Notes: generated by a model not told the origin, from the letters alone. Positions 16,295-24,667 are shown, counted from the stretch's first letter. The stretch is 64,000 nucleotides of DNA from Lysobacteraceae bacterium (GCA_021299185.1 JAJTHZ010000040.1:1-64000); one strand, 5' to 3'. Numbers and translations are program-made.

Positions 16295-17284
16295 GTGGCC
16301 CGACCCGCCAGCCATTCCTCGCTGTGGCAGCTCTGGCACCAGGTCTTCACCGACCTGTTCCGCTGGATCGGCGTGCTGGGCCGCGAGTTGTCGTCCAGCC
16401 GCGGGCGCTGGGTGGTGCTGGCGCTGCCGATGCTGTGGCTGGTGGCGTTCTTCCTGGTGCCCTTCCTGCTGGTGCTGAAGATCTCCTTCGCCAGCGCGGT
16501 CAGCGGCGCGCAGCCGCCCTACAGCGACATGATCGGCACCGCCGAGGACGGCGCCTTGACCCTGCGCTTCGCGATCGCCGGCTACCAGCTGCTGCTCACC
16601 GACTCGCTGTACGTCACGGCCTACGTCAACTCGCTGGTGTTCGCGACCGTCTCCACGCTGGGCTGCCTCGTGCTCGGCTATCCGATCGCCTACGGCATCG
16701 CCCGCGCGAGCCCGGCGGCGCGCGCGGTGCTGCTGGTGCTGGTGATCCTGCCGTTCTGGACCTCGTCGCTGCTGCGCGCCTACGCACTGATCGGCATCCT
16801 GCGCACCAACGGCCTGCTGAACCAGCTGCTGATGGGCCTCGGCATCACCGATGCCCCGCTGGTGATCCTGCACACCGACCTCGCGGTGTACATCGGCATC
16901 ACCTACAACTACCTGCCGTTCATGATCATGCCGCTGACCGCCAACCTGATGCGGCTGGACTTCACCCTGCTCGAGGCCGCGGCCGACCTCGGCGCGCGCC
17001 CGCTGACGTCGTTCCTGCGCATCACCCTGCCGCTGTCGGTGCCGGGCATCGTCGCCGGCTCGCTGCTGGTGTTCATCCCGGCGGTCGGCGAGTTCGTGAT
17101 CCCCGACCTGCTCGGCGGGCCGGACGCACTGACCATCGGCCGCGCGATCTGGACCGAGTTCTTCTCCAACCGCGACTGGCCGATGGCCTCGGCGGTGGCG
17201 ATCGCGATGCTGGCCCTGATCGTGGTGCCGATGCTGGTCTTCGAGTACGTGCAGGACAAGCGGCTCGAAGGAGATCGACGGTGA
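16295..17284 (+). CDS. potH: Polyamine ABC importer permease (PotH/PotB type)
   Basis: Inner-membrane subunit of 329 residues starting with GTG. It has a cytoplasmic N-terminal stretch of about 45 residues, a first helix (WVVLALPMLWLVAFFLVPFLLVL), a periplasmic loop, and five further helices. The coupling EAA motif that docks on the ATPase is EAAADLGARPLTSFLRITLPLSVPG. The GTG is chosen because it lies 3 nt after the ATPase stop. The stop codon overlaps the next gene's GTG. Confidence 0.92.
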   Translation: MARPASHSSLWQLWHQVFTDLFRWIGVLGRELSSSRGRWVVLALPMLWLVAFFLVPFLLVLKISFASAVSGAQPPYSDMIGTAEDGALTLRFAIAGYQLLLTDSLYVTAYVNSLVFATVSTLGCLVLGYPIAYGIARASPAARAVLLVLVILPFWTSSLLRAYALIGILRTNGLLNQLLMGLGITDAPLVILHTDLAVYIGITYNYLPFMIMPLTANLMRLDFTLLEAAADLGARPLTSFLRITLPLSVPGIVAGSLLVFIPAVGEFVIPDLLGGPDALTIGRAIWTEFFSNRDWPMASAVAIAMLALIVVPMLVFEYVQDKRLEGDRR

Positions 17285-18090
17285 ACGGCCGCAAACCGTT
17301 CGTGCTCTACACCGCGATGGCCTTCGGCTACGCGTTCCTCTACCTGCCGATCGTGGCGGTGATCGCCTACTCGTTCAACAAGTCGCGGATGGTGACGGTG
17401 TGGGGCGGCTTCTCGCTGAAATGGTATGGAGAGCTGGCCGGCAACACGCAGATCCTCGATGCCGCGCAGCGCAGCCTGCTGATCGCCGCGCTCACCGCCA
17501 CCCTCGCGGTGTGCCTCGGCACCCTGGCCGGACTGGCGCTGGCGCGCTTCGGTCGCTTCTCGGGCCGCAACCTGCTGTCGCTGCTGACCAGCGCGCCGCT
17601 GGTGATGCCGGAGGTGATGCTCGGCCTGTCCGCCCTGCTGCTGTTCGTCAGCCTGGAGCAGCTCGTCGGCTGGCCGGAGCGCAGGGGCCTGACCACGATC
17701 ACGATCGCCCACGTCACCTTCTGCATCTGCTACGTGACGGTCATCGTGCGCTCGCGCCTCGTCCAGATGGACCACAGCGTCGAGGAGGCGGCGATGGACC
17801 TCGGCGCGCGCCCGTGGAAGGTGTTCTTCGTCATCACCCTGCCGCTGATCGCACCGGCCCTGCTCGCCGGCTGGCTGCTCGCCTTCACCCTCTCCCTCGA
17901 CGACCTCGTGGTGTCCAGCTTCACCTCCGGCCCCGGCGCCAGCACCCTGCCGATGGTCATCTACTCCAAGGTCAAGCTCGGCGTCACGCCGGAGATCAAC
18001 GCGCTGGCGACCCTGGTGATCCTGTTCGTCGCCGCCGGCGTGACGATCGCCGGGTGGATGCTGCACCGGCAGGGGAAGGCGACGGGCTGA
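17281..18090 (+). CDS. potI: Polyamine ABC importer permease (PotI/PotC type)
   Basis: Second inner-membrane permease, 269 residues, starting with GTG in a GTGA overlap with potH. Six helices, with the EAA motif EAAMDLGARPWKVFFVITLPLIAPA. The block LAFTLSLDDLVVSSFTSGPG is characteristic of the PotC/PotI subunit. It completes a canonical binding protein-ATPase-permease-permease importer; no further transporter gene follows. Downstream is 500 nt of repeats. Confidence 0.92.
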   Translation: MNGRKPFVLYTAMAFGYAFLYLPIVAVIAYSFNKSRMVTVWGGFSLKWYGELAGNTQILDAAQRSLLIAALTATLAVCLGTLAGLALARFGRFSGRNLLSLLTSAPLVMPEVMLGLSALLLFVSLEQLVGWPERRGLTTITIAHVTFCICYVTVIVRSRLVQMDHSVEEAAMDLGARPWKVFFVITLPLIAPALLAGWLLAFTLSLDDLVVSSFTSGPGASTLPMVIYSKVKLGVTPEINALATLVILFVAAGVTIAGWMLHRQGKATG

Positions 18091-18153
18091 GGGACGCCGC
18101 GCGCGGTCGGGTCCGGGGGACGGCCGTGGTGCTGCCGCATTGCGGTCTGTGTC

Positions 18154-18584
18154 GACTTGGCGTGCGCGAGATCGCCTTGTCGTCGCAAGCGGCAGCGCGT
18201 TTCGGGTCGCGATCTCCTGCAGGGGCGCTGCGCGCAGCGCGGCCACCACGTTCCGATCCTGCCGCCAACATCTTGCGCGCGAGACCTCGACCGTAGGAGC
18301 GCGCTTGCGCGCGACCGCTACGTTTCGATCTTGCCGCATGCGTCTTGCATGCGAGATTGCCTTGCTATCGCAAGCGACAACAACACAACCACGCGCTCAA
18401 GATGCAAACCGCAAGATCGGGACGTGGCGGTCGCGCTGCACGCAGCGCTCCTACAGCGGCTGCCTCGACGCAAGACGCCAGCGGCAAGATCGAAACGTGG
18501 CGGTCGCGCGCAAGCGCGCTCCTACGGGCGAGGGCGCGATGATGGATGCCAGCGGCGCGGTCGAGACGTGGCGGTCACGCGAGC
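18154..18584. repeat. Cluster of REP-like intergenic repeats in both orientations
   Basis: Two motif families alternate. Family A has core GTAGGAGCGCGCTTGCGCGC, an internal self-complementary arm, and the tail GACCGCTACGTTTCGATCTTGC. Plus copies lie at 18218-18266 (diverged) and 18293-18337; inverted copies at 18411-18454 and 18484-18525, plus a remnant at 18561-18584. Family B (CTTGCATGCGAGATTGCCTTG with TCGCAAGCGACA) occurs at 18154-18195 and 18341-18380. The arrangement is that of a REP/BIME-type mosaic. No transposase or RAYT gene is in the window. It fills the entire gap between the pot operon and the methyltransferase gene. Confidence 0.75.
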
Positions 18585-18594
18585 AATGCGGTGC

Positions 18595-19233
18595 TCAGCG
18601 CGCGCGCACCGGCGCCACCCGCCGCGACTTCGCGCGCGACAGGACGTAGACCGTCGCTGGCGGCATGTTCCAGAGGGTGAAAGAGGCGCGGCGACTGCTC
18701 AGGTCGAGGTCGCGCATCACGTCGCGCGAGACCGGATTGGTCGGCCCGTAGGTGAACTGGATGAAGCGTCCTTGCGGGGCCAGCACCGAGAAGGCCGCTT
18801 CGAGGATCGCGTGCTGAGTGGGCCGCGACATCGACAGCAGGCCGAGGCCGCTGATCACCGCATCCGCGGGCGCGTCATCGAGGAAGCCGATGCGATCGGC
18901 GACCAGCTTGAGGTCGCGCGCATCACCGCAGGCGACGTGCGCCTGTGGGAACTCGCGGGCGAGGTGGGTGTGCAATTCCTGGTTGAGTTCGAGCACCAGC
19001 AACCGGTCCGGCGCGATGCCATGCGCCAGCGTTTCGCGGGTCACCGAACCGGTGCCGCCGCCGAGTTCGATCACCTTGTCGGCGCCTGGCGGCAGTTCGC
19101 GCAGCATCTTCTGCGCGAGTTCGCGCGACGACGGCGACACCGCGGCAATCGCCAGCGGGTTCTTCAGCCACTGGCGGAAGAAGGTCCAGCCGTCATCCGG
19201 GCGTTCCCGGGTCCTGCGTCCGCCGATGCCCAT
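18595..19233 (-). CDS. PmtA-like phospholipid N-methyltransferase (SAM-dependent)
   Basis: SAM-dependent methyltransferase of 212 residues, of the Rhizobium/Rhodobacter PmtA type (COG3963-like). Such enzymes methylate phosphatidylethanolamine toward phosphatidylcholine at the inner membrane. Seen: the N-terminal lipid-binding block FFRQWLKNPLAIAAVSPSS (residues 18-36), SAM motif I ELGGGTG (56-62), an acidic LELN end of beta-2, a GDARDL segment, and the late FIQFTYGPTNPVSR motif with a basic Arg-rich tail. An in-frame TTG at 19272 would add 13 residues; I chose the ATG at 19233. The alternative is an rRNA-dimethylase-like enzyme, but the FTYGP and SPSS blocks favour lipid methylation. Confidence 0.72.
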   Translation of the reverse strand: MGIGGRRTRERPDDGWTFFRQWLKNPLAIAAVSPSSRELAQKMLRELPPGADKVIELGGGTGSVTRETLAHGIAPDRLLVLELNQELHTHLAREFPQAHVACGDARDLKLVADRIGFLDDAPADAVISGLGLLSMSRPTQHAILEAAFSVLAPQGRFIQFTYGPTNPVSRDVMRDLDLSSRRASFTLWNMPPATVYVLSRAKSRRVAPVRAR

Positions 19234-19388
19234 GCGCCACGCCACCTGCCAGGGCCCGGCCGGGACGGCCAAGCGTGAAGACCGAACCTAGCACAGGCCC
19301 GGCAACCGGGAGATAGGTACGAAATCCAACGTAGACCGACCGGTCCGGCGGAGCGGCGACGCTCCGCCGGGCCCGGGCCGCGGGTCGG

Positions 19389-19847
19389 CTAGTGATGGGG
19401 CCAGTGCCGGCGGCGCTCCCGGTGGCGCCAGCGCGGGTTGCGATCGCCGCGCCAACCGCGCGCTTCCCAGGGCAGCACGTAGGCGCGGCGCTGTGGACAC
19501 CACACGCGGCCGTGGGACCCGCCCAGGTAGCCGCGCCGGCCGTGATCGTCCCAGCGCCCGCCGTGCCAGCGGCGGTCGCAGCGCCAGTCGCGATCGTCAT
19601 CATGGCCGTAGCCATACCCATCGCCGTAGCCATCGCCGTAGCCGTAGCCATCGCCGTAGGAGTAGCCGTAGCCATCGCCGCCATGGCGCCCGTCGTACCC
19701 GCCCGCGTCGCGATACCCGTCGTCGTGACGCCATCCATCGCGATCGCGCCAGCCGCCGGCTTCGGCCGGAAGGGTGACCAGCGCACCGCTGGCGAGCACC
19801 ACGCCCCACAACAGGCCGCGAGCGGCCGAACGCAGGATCGTCTTCAT
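19389..19847 (-). CDS. Secreted Gly/Tyr/Asp/Arg-rich repeat protein
   Basis: Function not recognised. 152 residues: a signal peptide (MKTILRSAARGLLWGVVLASGALVTLPAEA), then a low-complexity body with 8-10 copies of GDGYGY/GYGDG-type units (residues about 60-90), and an Arg/Trp/His-rich C-terminus with two Cys (RVWCPQRRAY and DWRCDRR). GGAGG lies 8-9 nt before the ATG, which fixes the start over longer frames. Such Gly-Tyr-rich exported proteins occur in xanthomonads with no assigned role; metal or polyanion binding by the His/Asp/Arg clusters is speculation. The repeat DNA could change copy number by slippage. Confidence 0.7.
   Translation of the reverse strand: MKTILRSAARGLLWGVVLASGALVTLPAEAGGWRDRDGWRHDDGYRDAGGYDGRHGGDGYGYSYGDGYGYGDGYGDGYGYGHDDDRDWRCDRRWHGGRWDDHGRRGYLGGSHGRVWCPQRRAYVLPWEARGWRGDRNPRWRHRERRRHWPHH
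19603..19690 (-). repeat. Short tandem repeat coding Gly-Asp-Gly-Tyr units
   Basis: Imperfect 6- and 12-nt repeats (GTAGCC / ATCGCC on the plus strand) inside the Gly/Tyr/Asp protein gene. All units are multiples of three, so changes in copy number would keep the frame. Confidence 0.75.
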
Positions 19848-19962
19848 GATGCACGCCTCCTTCGCGTGTGCCGACATCCTCGGCCCGGCGCGTTGAATGC
19901 GCACTTAAGCGACGCCGGCACGCGCGCAGCCGATGGCCGCCATTCAGGCTAGGCGCCGGCGC

Positions 19963-22095
19963 TCAGCCGCGGTGGCGCAGTTCGAAGGCGTGGTGGATGC
20001 GCGGATCGCGCGCGAAATCCGGCGGGATCGTGGCGCGGGTGATGTCGCGCACCTCGAACTGCGGCAGCGCCTCGGCGTCGAGCCGAAAGCGCCGGAAGTT
20101 GTTGGAGAACACGACCACGCCGCCGGGCGCGAGCCGCTCGCCGCACAGCGACAGCAGCCGCACATGGTCGCGCTGCACGTCGAAATCGTCGGCGCGCTTG
20201 GAGTTGGAGAAGGTCGGCGGATCGACGAACACCAGGTCGAAGGCCTCGCGGCTGGCCGCCAGCCAGGCCAGGCTGTCGGCCTGCACCAGCCGGTGCGCGT
20301 CGCCGGTGAAGCCGTTGCGGGCGAGGTTGCGCCCCGCCCACTCGAGATAGGTGTGCGACAGGTCCACGCTGGTGGTGCTGCGCGCGCCGCCGGCGGCCGC
20401 ATGCACGGTGGCGGTGCCGGTGTAGCAGAACAGGTTGAGGAAGCGCGTGCCGCGCGCCATCCCGCGCAGCCGCGCGCGCATCGGCCGATGGTCGAGGAAC
20501 AGCCCGGTGTCGAGGTAATCGAACAGGTTGACCTCGAACTTCAGGCCGTCCTCGTCGACCAGCAGCACGTCGCCGCGCGCGTCCTGCCGGCCGTAGCGGT
20601 CGTCGCGGGTCTGCACGCGGCGCTGCTTGATCGCGATGCGCTCGCGCGGCACCTCGAACACCTCGCCGCACACGCGCACGATCTCGCCGAAGCGCCGCTT
20701 CGCGACCTCGGCCGGGATGTCCTTCGGCGCTTCGTACTCCTGCAGGTGCAGGTGGCCGTCGTAGACGTCGATCGCCGCGCTGTACTCGGGCAGGTCGGCG
20801 TCGTAGGCGCGGAAGCACGTCACGCCCTCGCGCTGGCGCCAGGACTTGAGGTGCTTCAGGTTCTTCTGCAGGCGGTTGCGCAGCGCGATCGCGCCGTCGG
20901 ACAACGGCTTCGCCTCGCGCGGCGCGCTCTCGCGCGGGGCGCCGAGCGCGTCGAAGCACAGCAGGCGGCATTCGAGCGCGCCATTGAACAGGGTGTAGGT
21001 GCGGTCGGCGCGCAGGCCGGTGGCGCGGCCGAGCGATTCGTCGCTGGTGATCAGCGCGGCGCGCCAGCCGGCGAAGCCGCGCGACAGGGCGTCGCCCAGT
21101 TCACGCCAGGTCCCGCGCAGGGCCTCCGACTCGCCCATGCGCTCGCCGTAGGGCGGGTTGGAGATCACCAGGCCCGGCGCGTCGTGCGGCGGCGCCACCA
21201 GCGCGGACGCCGGCCGCTGCGCCAACTGGATGAAGCCCGCCAGGCCGGCAGCCTGCGCATTGGCGCGCGCGGCGTTCAGCACGCGGTTGTCGCGATCGAA
21301 GCCGAAGAACTTCGGCGGCAGCGCCTTGAGCCCCGCCTCCGCCCGCGCGCGCGCCTCGGCGAGCATCGCTTCCCAGGCCGGCGCATCGAAGCCGCGCCAG
21401 CCAGTGAAGCCGAACCGCGGGCGCCGCAGCCCGGGCGCGACGTCGGCCGCCATCCACGCGCCCTCGATCAGCAGGGTCGCCGAGCCGCACATCGGATCGA
21501 CCAGCGGTCCGCCCGCGGCATGCACTTCGGGCCAGCGCGCGCGCAGCAGCATCGCGCAGGCGAGGTTTTCCTTCATCGGCGCCTCGCCCTGGTCGCGGCG
21601 GTAGCCGCGGTGGAACAGGGCGCCACCGGCGAAGTCGATCGACAGCGTGGCGCGGCCGCGGCGCAGCACCACGTCGACGTGCACGTCGGGATCGGCGCGG
21701 TCCACGTCCGGCCGCGCGCCGTGCGCCTCGCGCAGGCGGTCGACCAGCGCGTCCTTGACCTTCAGCGCCACGAACTGCGTGTGGTCCAGCCCCGGCGCGC
21801 GGCCATGCGCCGACACGGCGAAGGTCGCGCCGGGCGCGAGGTGGTCCTCCCACGCGACGGCCATCGCGCCGGCGTACAGCGCATCGGCGTCGGCACACTC
21901 GTAGTCGGCCAGCGGCATCAGCACGCGGCTCGCCAGCCGCGACCACAGGCAGGCGCGGTAGCCGAGCAGGGCGTCGCCCTCGAAGCGCACGCCGGCGAGC
22001 TGCTCGCGCGCCTCGCTGGCGCCGAGCGCCTTCAACTCGTCGACCAGCAGGTACTCCAGCGCCTTCGGGCAGGCGGCGAACCAGCGCGTGCTCAC
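19963..22095 (-). CDS. rlmKL: 23S rRNA (guanine) methyltransferase RlmKL
   Basis: Bifunctional rRNA methyltransferase of 710 residues (E. coli RlmL about 702): m2G2445 by the N-terminal half and m7G2069 by the C-terminal half. An N-terminal ferredoxin-like/THUMP region is followed by the RlmL domain with DPMCGSATLLIEGAWMAADVAPG and catalytic ISNPPYGERMG, then the RlmK domain with FLNLFCYTGTATVHAAAGGA and FVDPPTFSNSK. The start is GTG, overlapping the TGA of the upstream hydrolase gene (GTGA), so it is translated as the third gene of an overlapping operon. rRNA numbering is taken from E. coli. Confidence 0.95.
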   Translation of the reverse strand: MSTRWFAACPKALEYLLVDELKALGASEAREQLAGVRFEGDALLGYRACLWSRLASRVLMPLADYECADADALYAGAMAVAWEDHLAPGATFAVSAHGRAPGLDHTQFVALKVKDALVDRLREAHGARPDVDRADPDVHVDVVLRRGRATLSIDFAGGALFHRGYRRDQGEAPMKENLACAMLLRARWPEVHAAGGPLVDPMCGSATLLIEGAWMAADVAPGLRRPRFGFTGWRGFDAPAWEAMLAEARARAEAGLKALPPKFFGFDRDNRVLNAARANAQAAGLAGFIQLAQRPASALVAPPHDAPGLVISNPPYGERMGESEALRGTWRELGDALSRGFAGWRAALITSDESLGRATGLRADRTYTLFNGALECRLLCFDALGAPRESAPREAKPLSDGAIALRNRLQKNLKHLKSWRQREGVTCFRAYDADLPEYSAAIDVYDGHLHLQEYEAPKDIPAEVAKRRFGEIVRVCGEVFEVPRERIAIKQRRVQTRDDRYGRQDARGDVLLVDEDGLKFEVNLFDYLDTGLFLDHRPMRARLRGMARGTRFLNLFCYTGTATVHAAAGGARSTTSVDLSHTYLEWAGRNLARNGFTGDAHRLVQADSLAWLAASREAFDLVFVDPPTFSNSKRADDFDVQRDHVRLLSLCGERLAPGGVVVFSNNFRRFRLDAEALPQFEVRDITRATIPPDFARDPRIHHAFELRHRG

Positions 22096-22607
22096 AGGCG
22101 GGCCAGCCAGTCGCCGAACCAGCGCGCGATGGTGTCGACGTGGGCGGTGAGGCGGTGCGAGTCGTCGACCAGGTGCAGCGCGGCGCGGCGCGCGTGGGCG
22201 AAGGCGATGACGTCGGCGGCCGGGATCAGTTCGTCGTCCCAGCCGTGCACGATCGCGGTGGGCACGGGTGCCGCGTCGAGCGCGCGCGGATAGCCGGGGA
22301 TGCGCAGCGGCGGGGCGAGCAGGAACAGGCCGCGCGGCGCGCGCGCGAGCGAACCCAGGCCGGAGATGAAGGCGCCCATGCTGGAGCCGGCCAGCACGAA
22401 CGGGCTGCCGTCGGCCGGCACCTGCGCGAGCATGCGCGCGACGCGGTCGTCGATGCGACGCACGTCCTGGCTGGCGTCGAGGTCGCGGTAGTCCGGCCGC
22501 ACCTCGTCCCAGCCGAGCGCGCGCGCGACCTCGGCCATCGCCGCCACCTTGGTCGCCTGCGGGCCGCTCTCGAGGCCGTGGGAGAGGATCACCCGCCCGC
22601 GGCTCAT
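22092..22607 (-). CDS. Small alpha/beta-hydrolase (YqiA/UPF0227-like)
   Basis: A 171-residue alpha/beta-hydrolase. The opening RVILSHGLESGPQATK has the oxyanion HG motif, the nucleophile elbow is GSSMGAF (Ser at about 81), the acid is in VHGWDDELIPA, and the late His is in LVDDSHRLTAHV, giving a full Ser-Asp-His triad. The minimal lid and size resemble YqiA-type esterases. It overlaps MOSC upstream and rlmKL downstream by 4 nt each. Substrate unknown. Confidence 0.82.
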   Translation of the reverse strand: MSRGRVILSHGLESGPQATKVAAMAEVARALGWDEVRPDYRDLDASQDVRRIDDRVARMLAQVPADGSPFVLAGSSMGAFISGLGSLARAPRGLFLLAPPLRIPGYPRALDAAPVPTAIVHGWDDELIPAADVIAFAHARRAALHLVDDSHRLTAHVDTIARWFGDWLARL

Positions 22608-23116
22608 GCGGCCTCCGGCGGTTCGGCGACCACCGCATCGCCGAGCGCGATCCCGCCGCCGACCAGCACGCGTGCGCAGATGCCGCCGTGGCCGCGCATC
22701 GCGTTGTAGCCGCCGGCGCCGAGCGCCGCTTCCATCTTCGAGCAGGGCTCGCAGGGGCCCATGCCCTCGAACAGCGCGGCGCCGATGCGGAAGCGCTGGT
22801 TCTTCAGGGCCAGCACGCTGATGCCGGACACCACGAGGTTGCGGCGCAGGAGTTCCGGCACCACGGCGCCGCGGCCGCACAGGGCGGCGATCACCGGCAG
22901 GTGCTCGGCCTGCACCAGGGTGACCTGGCGCTTGCCGTCGTGGGCGTAGCGGTCGCCCTCCAGCCCGTGGCCGACGACGGCAGCCGCGTGCCCGCGGGCC
23001 ACCATCGGCACCTCGCGCGCGGGACGCAGGCCGATCCATTCCAGCCGCCCTGGCGCTGCGTGGCGCGCCATCAGCGACTTCAGGGTGGCGGCTTCGAGCG
23101 CGAATCGATTCGGCAT
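22604..23116 (-). CDS. MOSC domain protein
   Basis: MOSC (molybdenum cofactor sulfurase C-terminal) domain protein, 170 residues, cytoplasmic. The signature is present: GLEGDRYA, QVTLVQAEHL, LRRNLVVSGI and the Cys-containing GPCEPCSKME. MOSC proteins bind Mo or sulfur carriers in Moco-dependent reactions or act as thiol carriers; the specific role here is unknown. First gene of a three-gene overlapping operon ending in rlmKL. On the minus strand TACCAT precedes the ATG by 6 nt, suggesting a leaderless transcript. Confidence 0.88.
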   Translation of the reverse strand: MPNRFALEAATLKSLMARHAAPGRLEWIGLRPAREVPMVARGHAAAVVGHGLEGDRYAHDGKRQVTLVQAEHLPVIAALCGRGAVVPELLRRNLVVSGISVLALKNQRFRIGAALFEGMGPCEPCSKMEAALGAGGYNAMRGHGGICARVLVGGGIALGDAVVAEPPEAA

Positions 23117-23128
23117 CCACGCATGGTA
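23117..23128 (-). promoter_or_regulatory. Candidate -10 (TACCAT) placing +1 at the MOSC start codon
   Basis: On the minus strand, TACCAT is followed by exactly 6 nt (GCGTGG) and then ATG. By sigma-70 geometry transcription would begin at the A of the ATG. The same arrangement is seen at tesB. Confidence 0.4.
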
Positions 23129-23164
23129 CCGTGCGCCGTCCGCACGCCGCATCCGCGAATCCGC

Positions 23165-23746
23165 ATGGACCTGCCCGTCCACGACCTGCCCCTGCCCTAT
23201 GTCGAACGGCTGCAGGAGCGGCGCATCGAGGACGTCGACCTGGTCGTCATCCACTGCACGGAACTGCCCGACCTCGCGATGGCGCGCGACTACGGCGAGC
23301 GCGTGCTGTACGCCGATGCCGGCACCGGCGCCAGCGGGCACTGGTACATCGAGCGCGACGGACGCATCCACCGCTGGGTGCCGCCGGCGCGGGTGGCGAA
23401 CCACACCCGCGGCTACAACCCGCGCTCGGTGGGCATCGAACTGGTCAACACCGGCCGCTACCCCGACTGGTTCCGGCACGACAACCAGGTCATGACCGAG
23501 CCCTATCCCGAAGCCCAGGTCGCCGCGCTGCTGGCCCTGCTGGCGACGCTGAAGGTCGAACTGCCGAACCTGCGCTTCATCGCCGGCCACGAGGACCTAG
23601 ACCTCGCCCACGTGCCGGCCAGCGATCGCCCGGACGTGCAGGTGCCGCGCAAACGCGACCCGGGCCCGATGTTCCCCTGGGCGCGGGTGCTGGATGCAAG
23701 CGGCCTCGAGCGCCTGCGCGCCGACCCGCCGCCCGCCGCCCGCTGA
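23165..23746 (+). CDS. N-acetylmuramoyl-L-alanine amidase (Amidase_2/AmpD type)
   Basis: Zinc amidase of 193 residues, splitting the MurNAc-L-Ala bond in anhydromuropeptides or peptidoglycan. The fold is visible: DLVVIHCTE (first Zn His), GHWYIERDGRIHRWVP, VANHTRGYNPRSVGIELVN, a GHEDLD segment, and the last ligand block RKRDPGPMF (Asp). No signal peptide is seen, which favours a cytoplasmic AmpD-like recycling role. I start at MDLPVHDL; earlier start codons lie antisense to the MOSC gene. It is divergent from MOSC with 48 nt between start codons and ends 31 nt before tesB. Confidence 0.87.
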   Translation: MDLPVHDLPLPYVERLQERRIEDVDLVVIHCTELPDLAMARDYGERVLYADAGTGASGHWYIERDGRIHRWVPPARVANHTRGYNPRSVGIELVNTGRYPDWFRHDNQVMTEPYPEAQVAALLALLATLKVELPNLRFIAGHEDLDLAHVPASDRPDVQVPRKRDPGPMFPWARVLDASGLERLRADPPPAAR

Positions 23747-23765
23747 GCGAAACCGCGCCGGCCGC

Positions 23766-23771
23766 TACAAT
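23766..23771 (+). promoter_or_regulatory. Candidate -10 (TACAAT) for a leaderless tesB transcript
   Basis: TACAAT is followed by 6 nt and the tesB ATG at 23778, so +1 should coincide with the start codon. No ribosome-binding site is present between them. Confidence 0.45.
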
Positions 23772-23777
23772 CGGCCG

Positions 23778-24644
23778 ATGCCCCACCCCGTCGTCGGCGA
23801 ACTCATCGACCTGCTCCAGCTCGAACGGCTGGAGGAGAACCTGTTCCGCGGCCAGAGCCGCGACATCGGCACGCGCTTCGTGTTCGGCGGCCAGGTACTG
23901 GGCCAGGCGCTGTCGGCCGCCCAGCGCACGGTCGACGACCCCGGGCGCACGGTGCACTCGCTGCATGCCTACTTCCTGCGCGCCGGCGACATCGAGGCGC
24001 CGATCGTCTACCAGGTGGAGCGCACTCGCGACGGCAAGTCGTTCGGCACCCGTCGCGTGTCGGCGATCCAGCACGGCCAGCAGATCTTCGTGATGTCGGC
24101 CAGTTTCCACCTCGAGGAGCCCGGCGCCGAACACCAGCTGTCGATGCCCGAGGTGCCGCGGCCGGAGGATCTGGACCCGCCGGAGGCGATCGACCCGCTG
24201 AAGTTCTCGCACATCAGCGCCAAGCTGCAGCGCTGGCTGTCGCAGAGCGGGCCGTTCGAGTTCCGCCACGTCTACCCGCGCGACGAGATCAAGGTGCCCA
24301 AGCGCCCGCCGTACCAGCACGTCTGGTTCCGGCTCATCGACCGCATCGGCGACGAGTCGACCCTGCACCGCGCGCTGCTCGCCTACGCGTCCGACTTCCA
24401 CCTGATCGGCACCACGACCTTTCCGCACGGCATCTCCTACCTGCAGCCGAACGTGCAGATGGCGAGCCTCGACCATGCGATGTGGTTCCACCGCCCGTTC
24501 CGCGCCGACGAATGGCTGCTGTATTCCTGCGACAGCCCCAGCGCCCAGGGCGCGCGCGGCCTGGCCCGCGGGATGATCTTCACCGCGGACGGACGGCTGG
24601 TGGCGTCCACTGCGCAGGAGGGGTTGATTCGCGTCTCGACCTGA
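23778..24644 (+). CDS. tesB: Acyl-CoA thioesterase II
   Basis: Double-hotdog thioesterase of 288 residues (E. coli TesB is 286) hydrolysing medium- and long-chain acyl-CoA. N-terminal hotdog: GTRFVFGGQVLGQALSAAQRTV and HSLHAYFLRAGD. C-terminal hotdog: the Asp in YASDFHLIGTTTFPHG, SLDHAMWFHRPFRADEWLLY, and the Gln in STAQEGLIR. These match the conserved Asp/Thr/Gln site of TesB. The start follows TACAAT by 6 nt. A hairpin with a T-run begins at the stop codon, so the gene is likely monocistronic. Confidence 0.94.
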   Translation: MPHPVVGELIDLLQLERLEENLFRGQSRDIGTRFVFGGQVLGQALSAAQRTVDDPGRTVHSLHAYFLRAGDIEAPIVYQVERTRDGKSFGTRRVSAIQHGQQIFVMSASFHLEEPGAEHQLSMPEVPRPEDLDPPEAIDPLKFSHISAKLQRWLSQSGPFEFRHVYPRDEIKVPKRPPYQHVWFRLIDRIGDESTLHRALLAYASDFHLIGTTTFPHGISYLQPNVQMASLDHAMWFHRPFRADEWLLYSCDSPSAQGARGLARGMIFTADGRLVASTAQEGLIRVST

Positions 24645-24664
24645 GGGGTCTGCGCCCCTTTTTT
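24644..24664 (+). terminator. Rho-independent terminator after tesB
   Basis: Stem AGGGG / CCCCT, 6-nt loop, immediately followed by six T's (24659-24664). It starts on the last base of the tesB stop codon. Confidence 0.7.
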
Positions 24665-24667
24665 GGA

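Noticed and set aside
18154-18584. CRISPR array in the pot to methyltransferase gap
   Set aside because: Repeats are in both orientations, vary in length, and lack equal-sized unique spacers; they fit REP-like elements.
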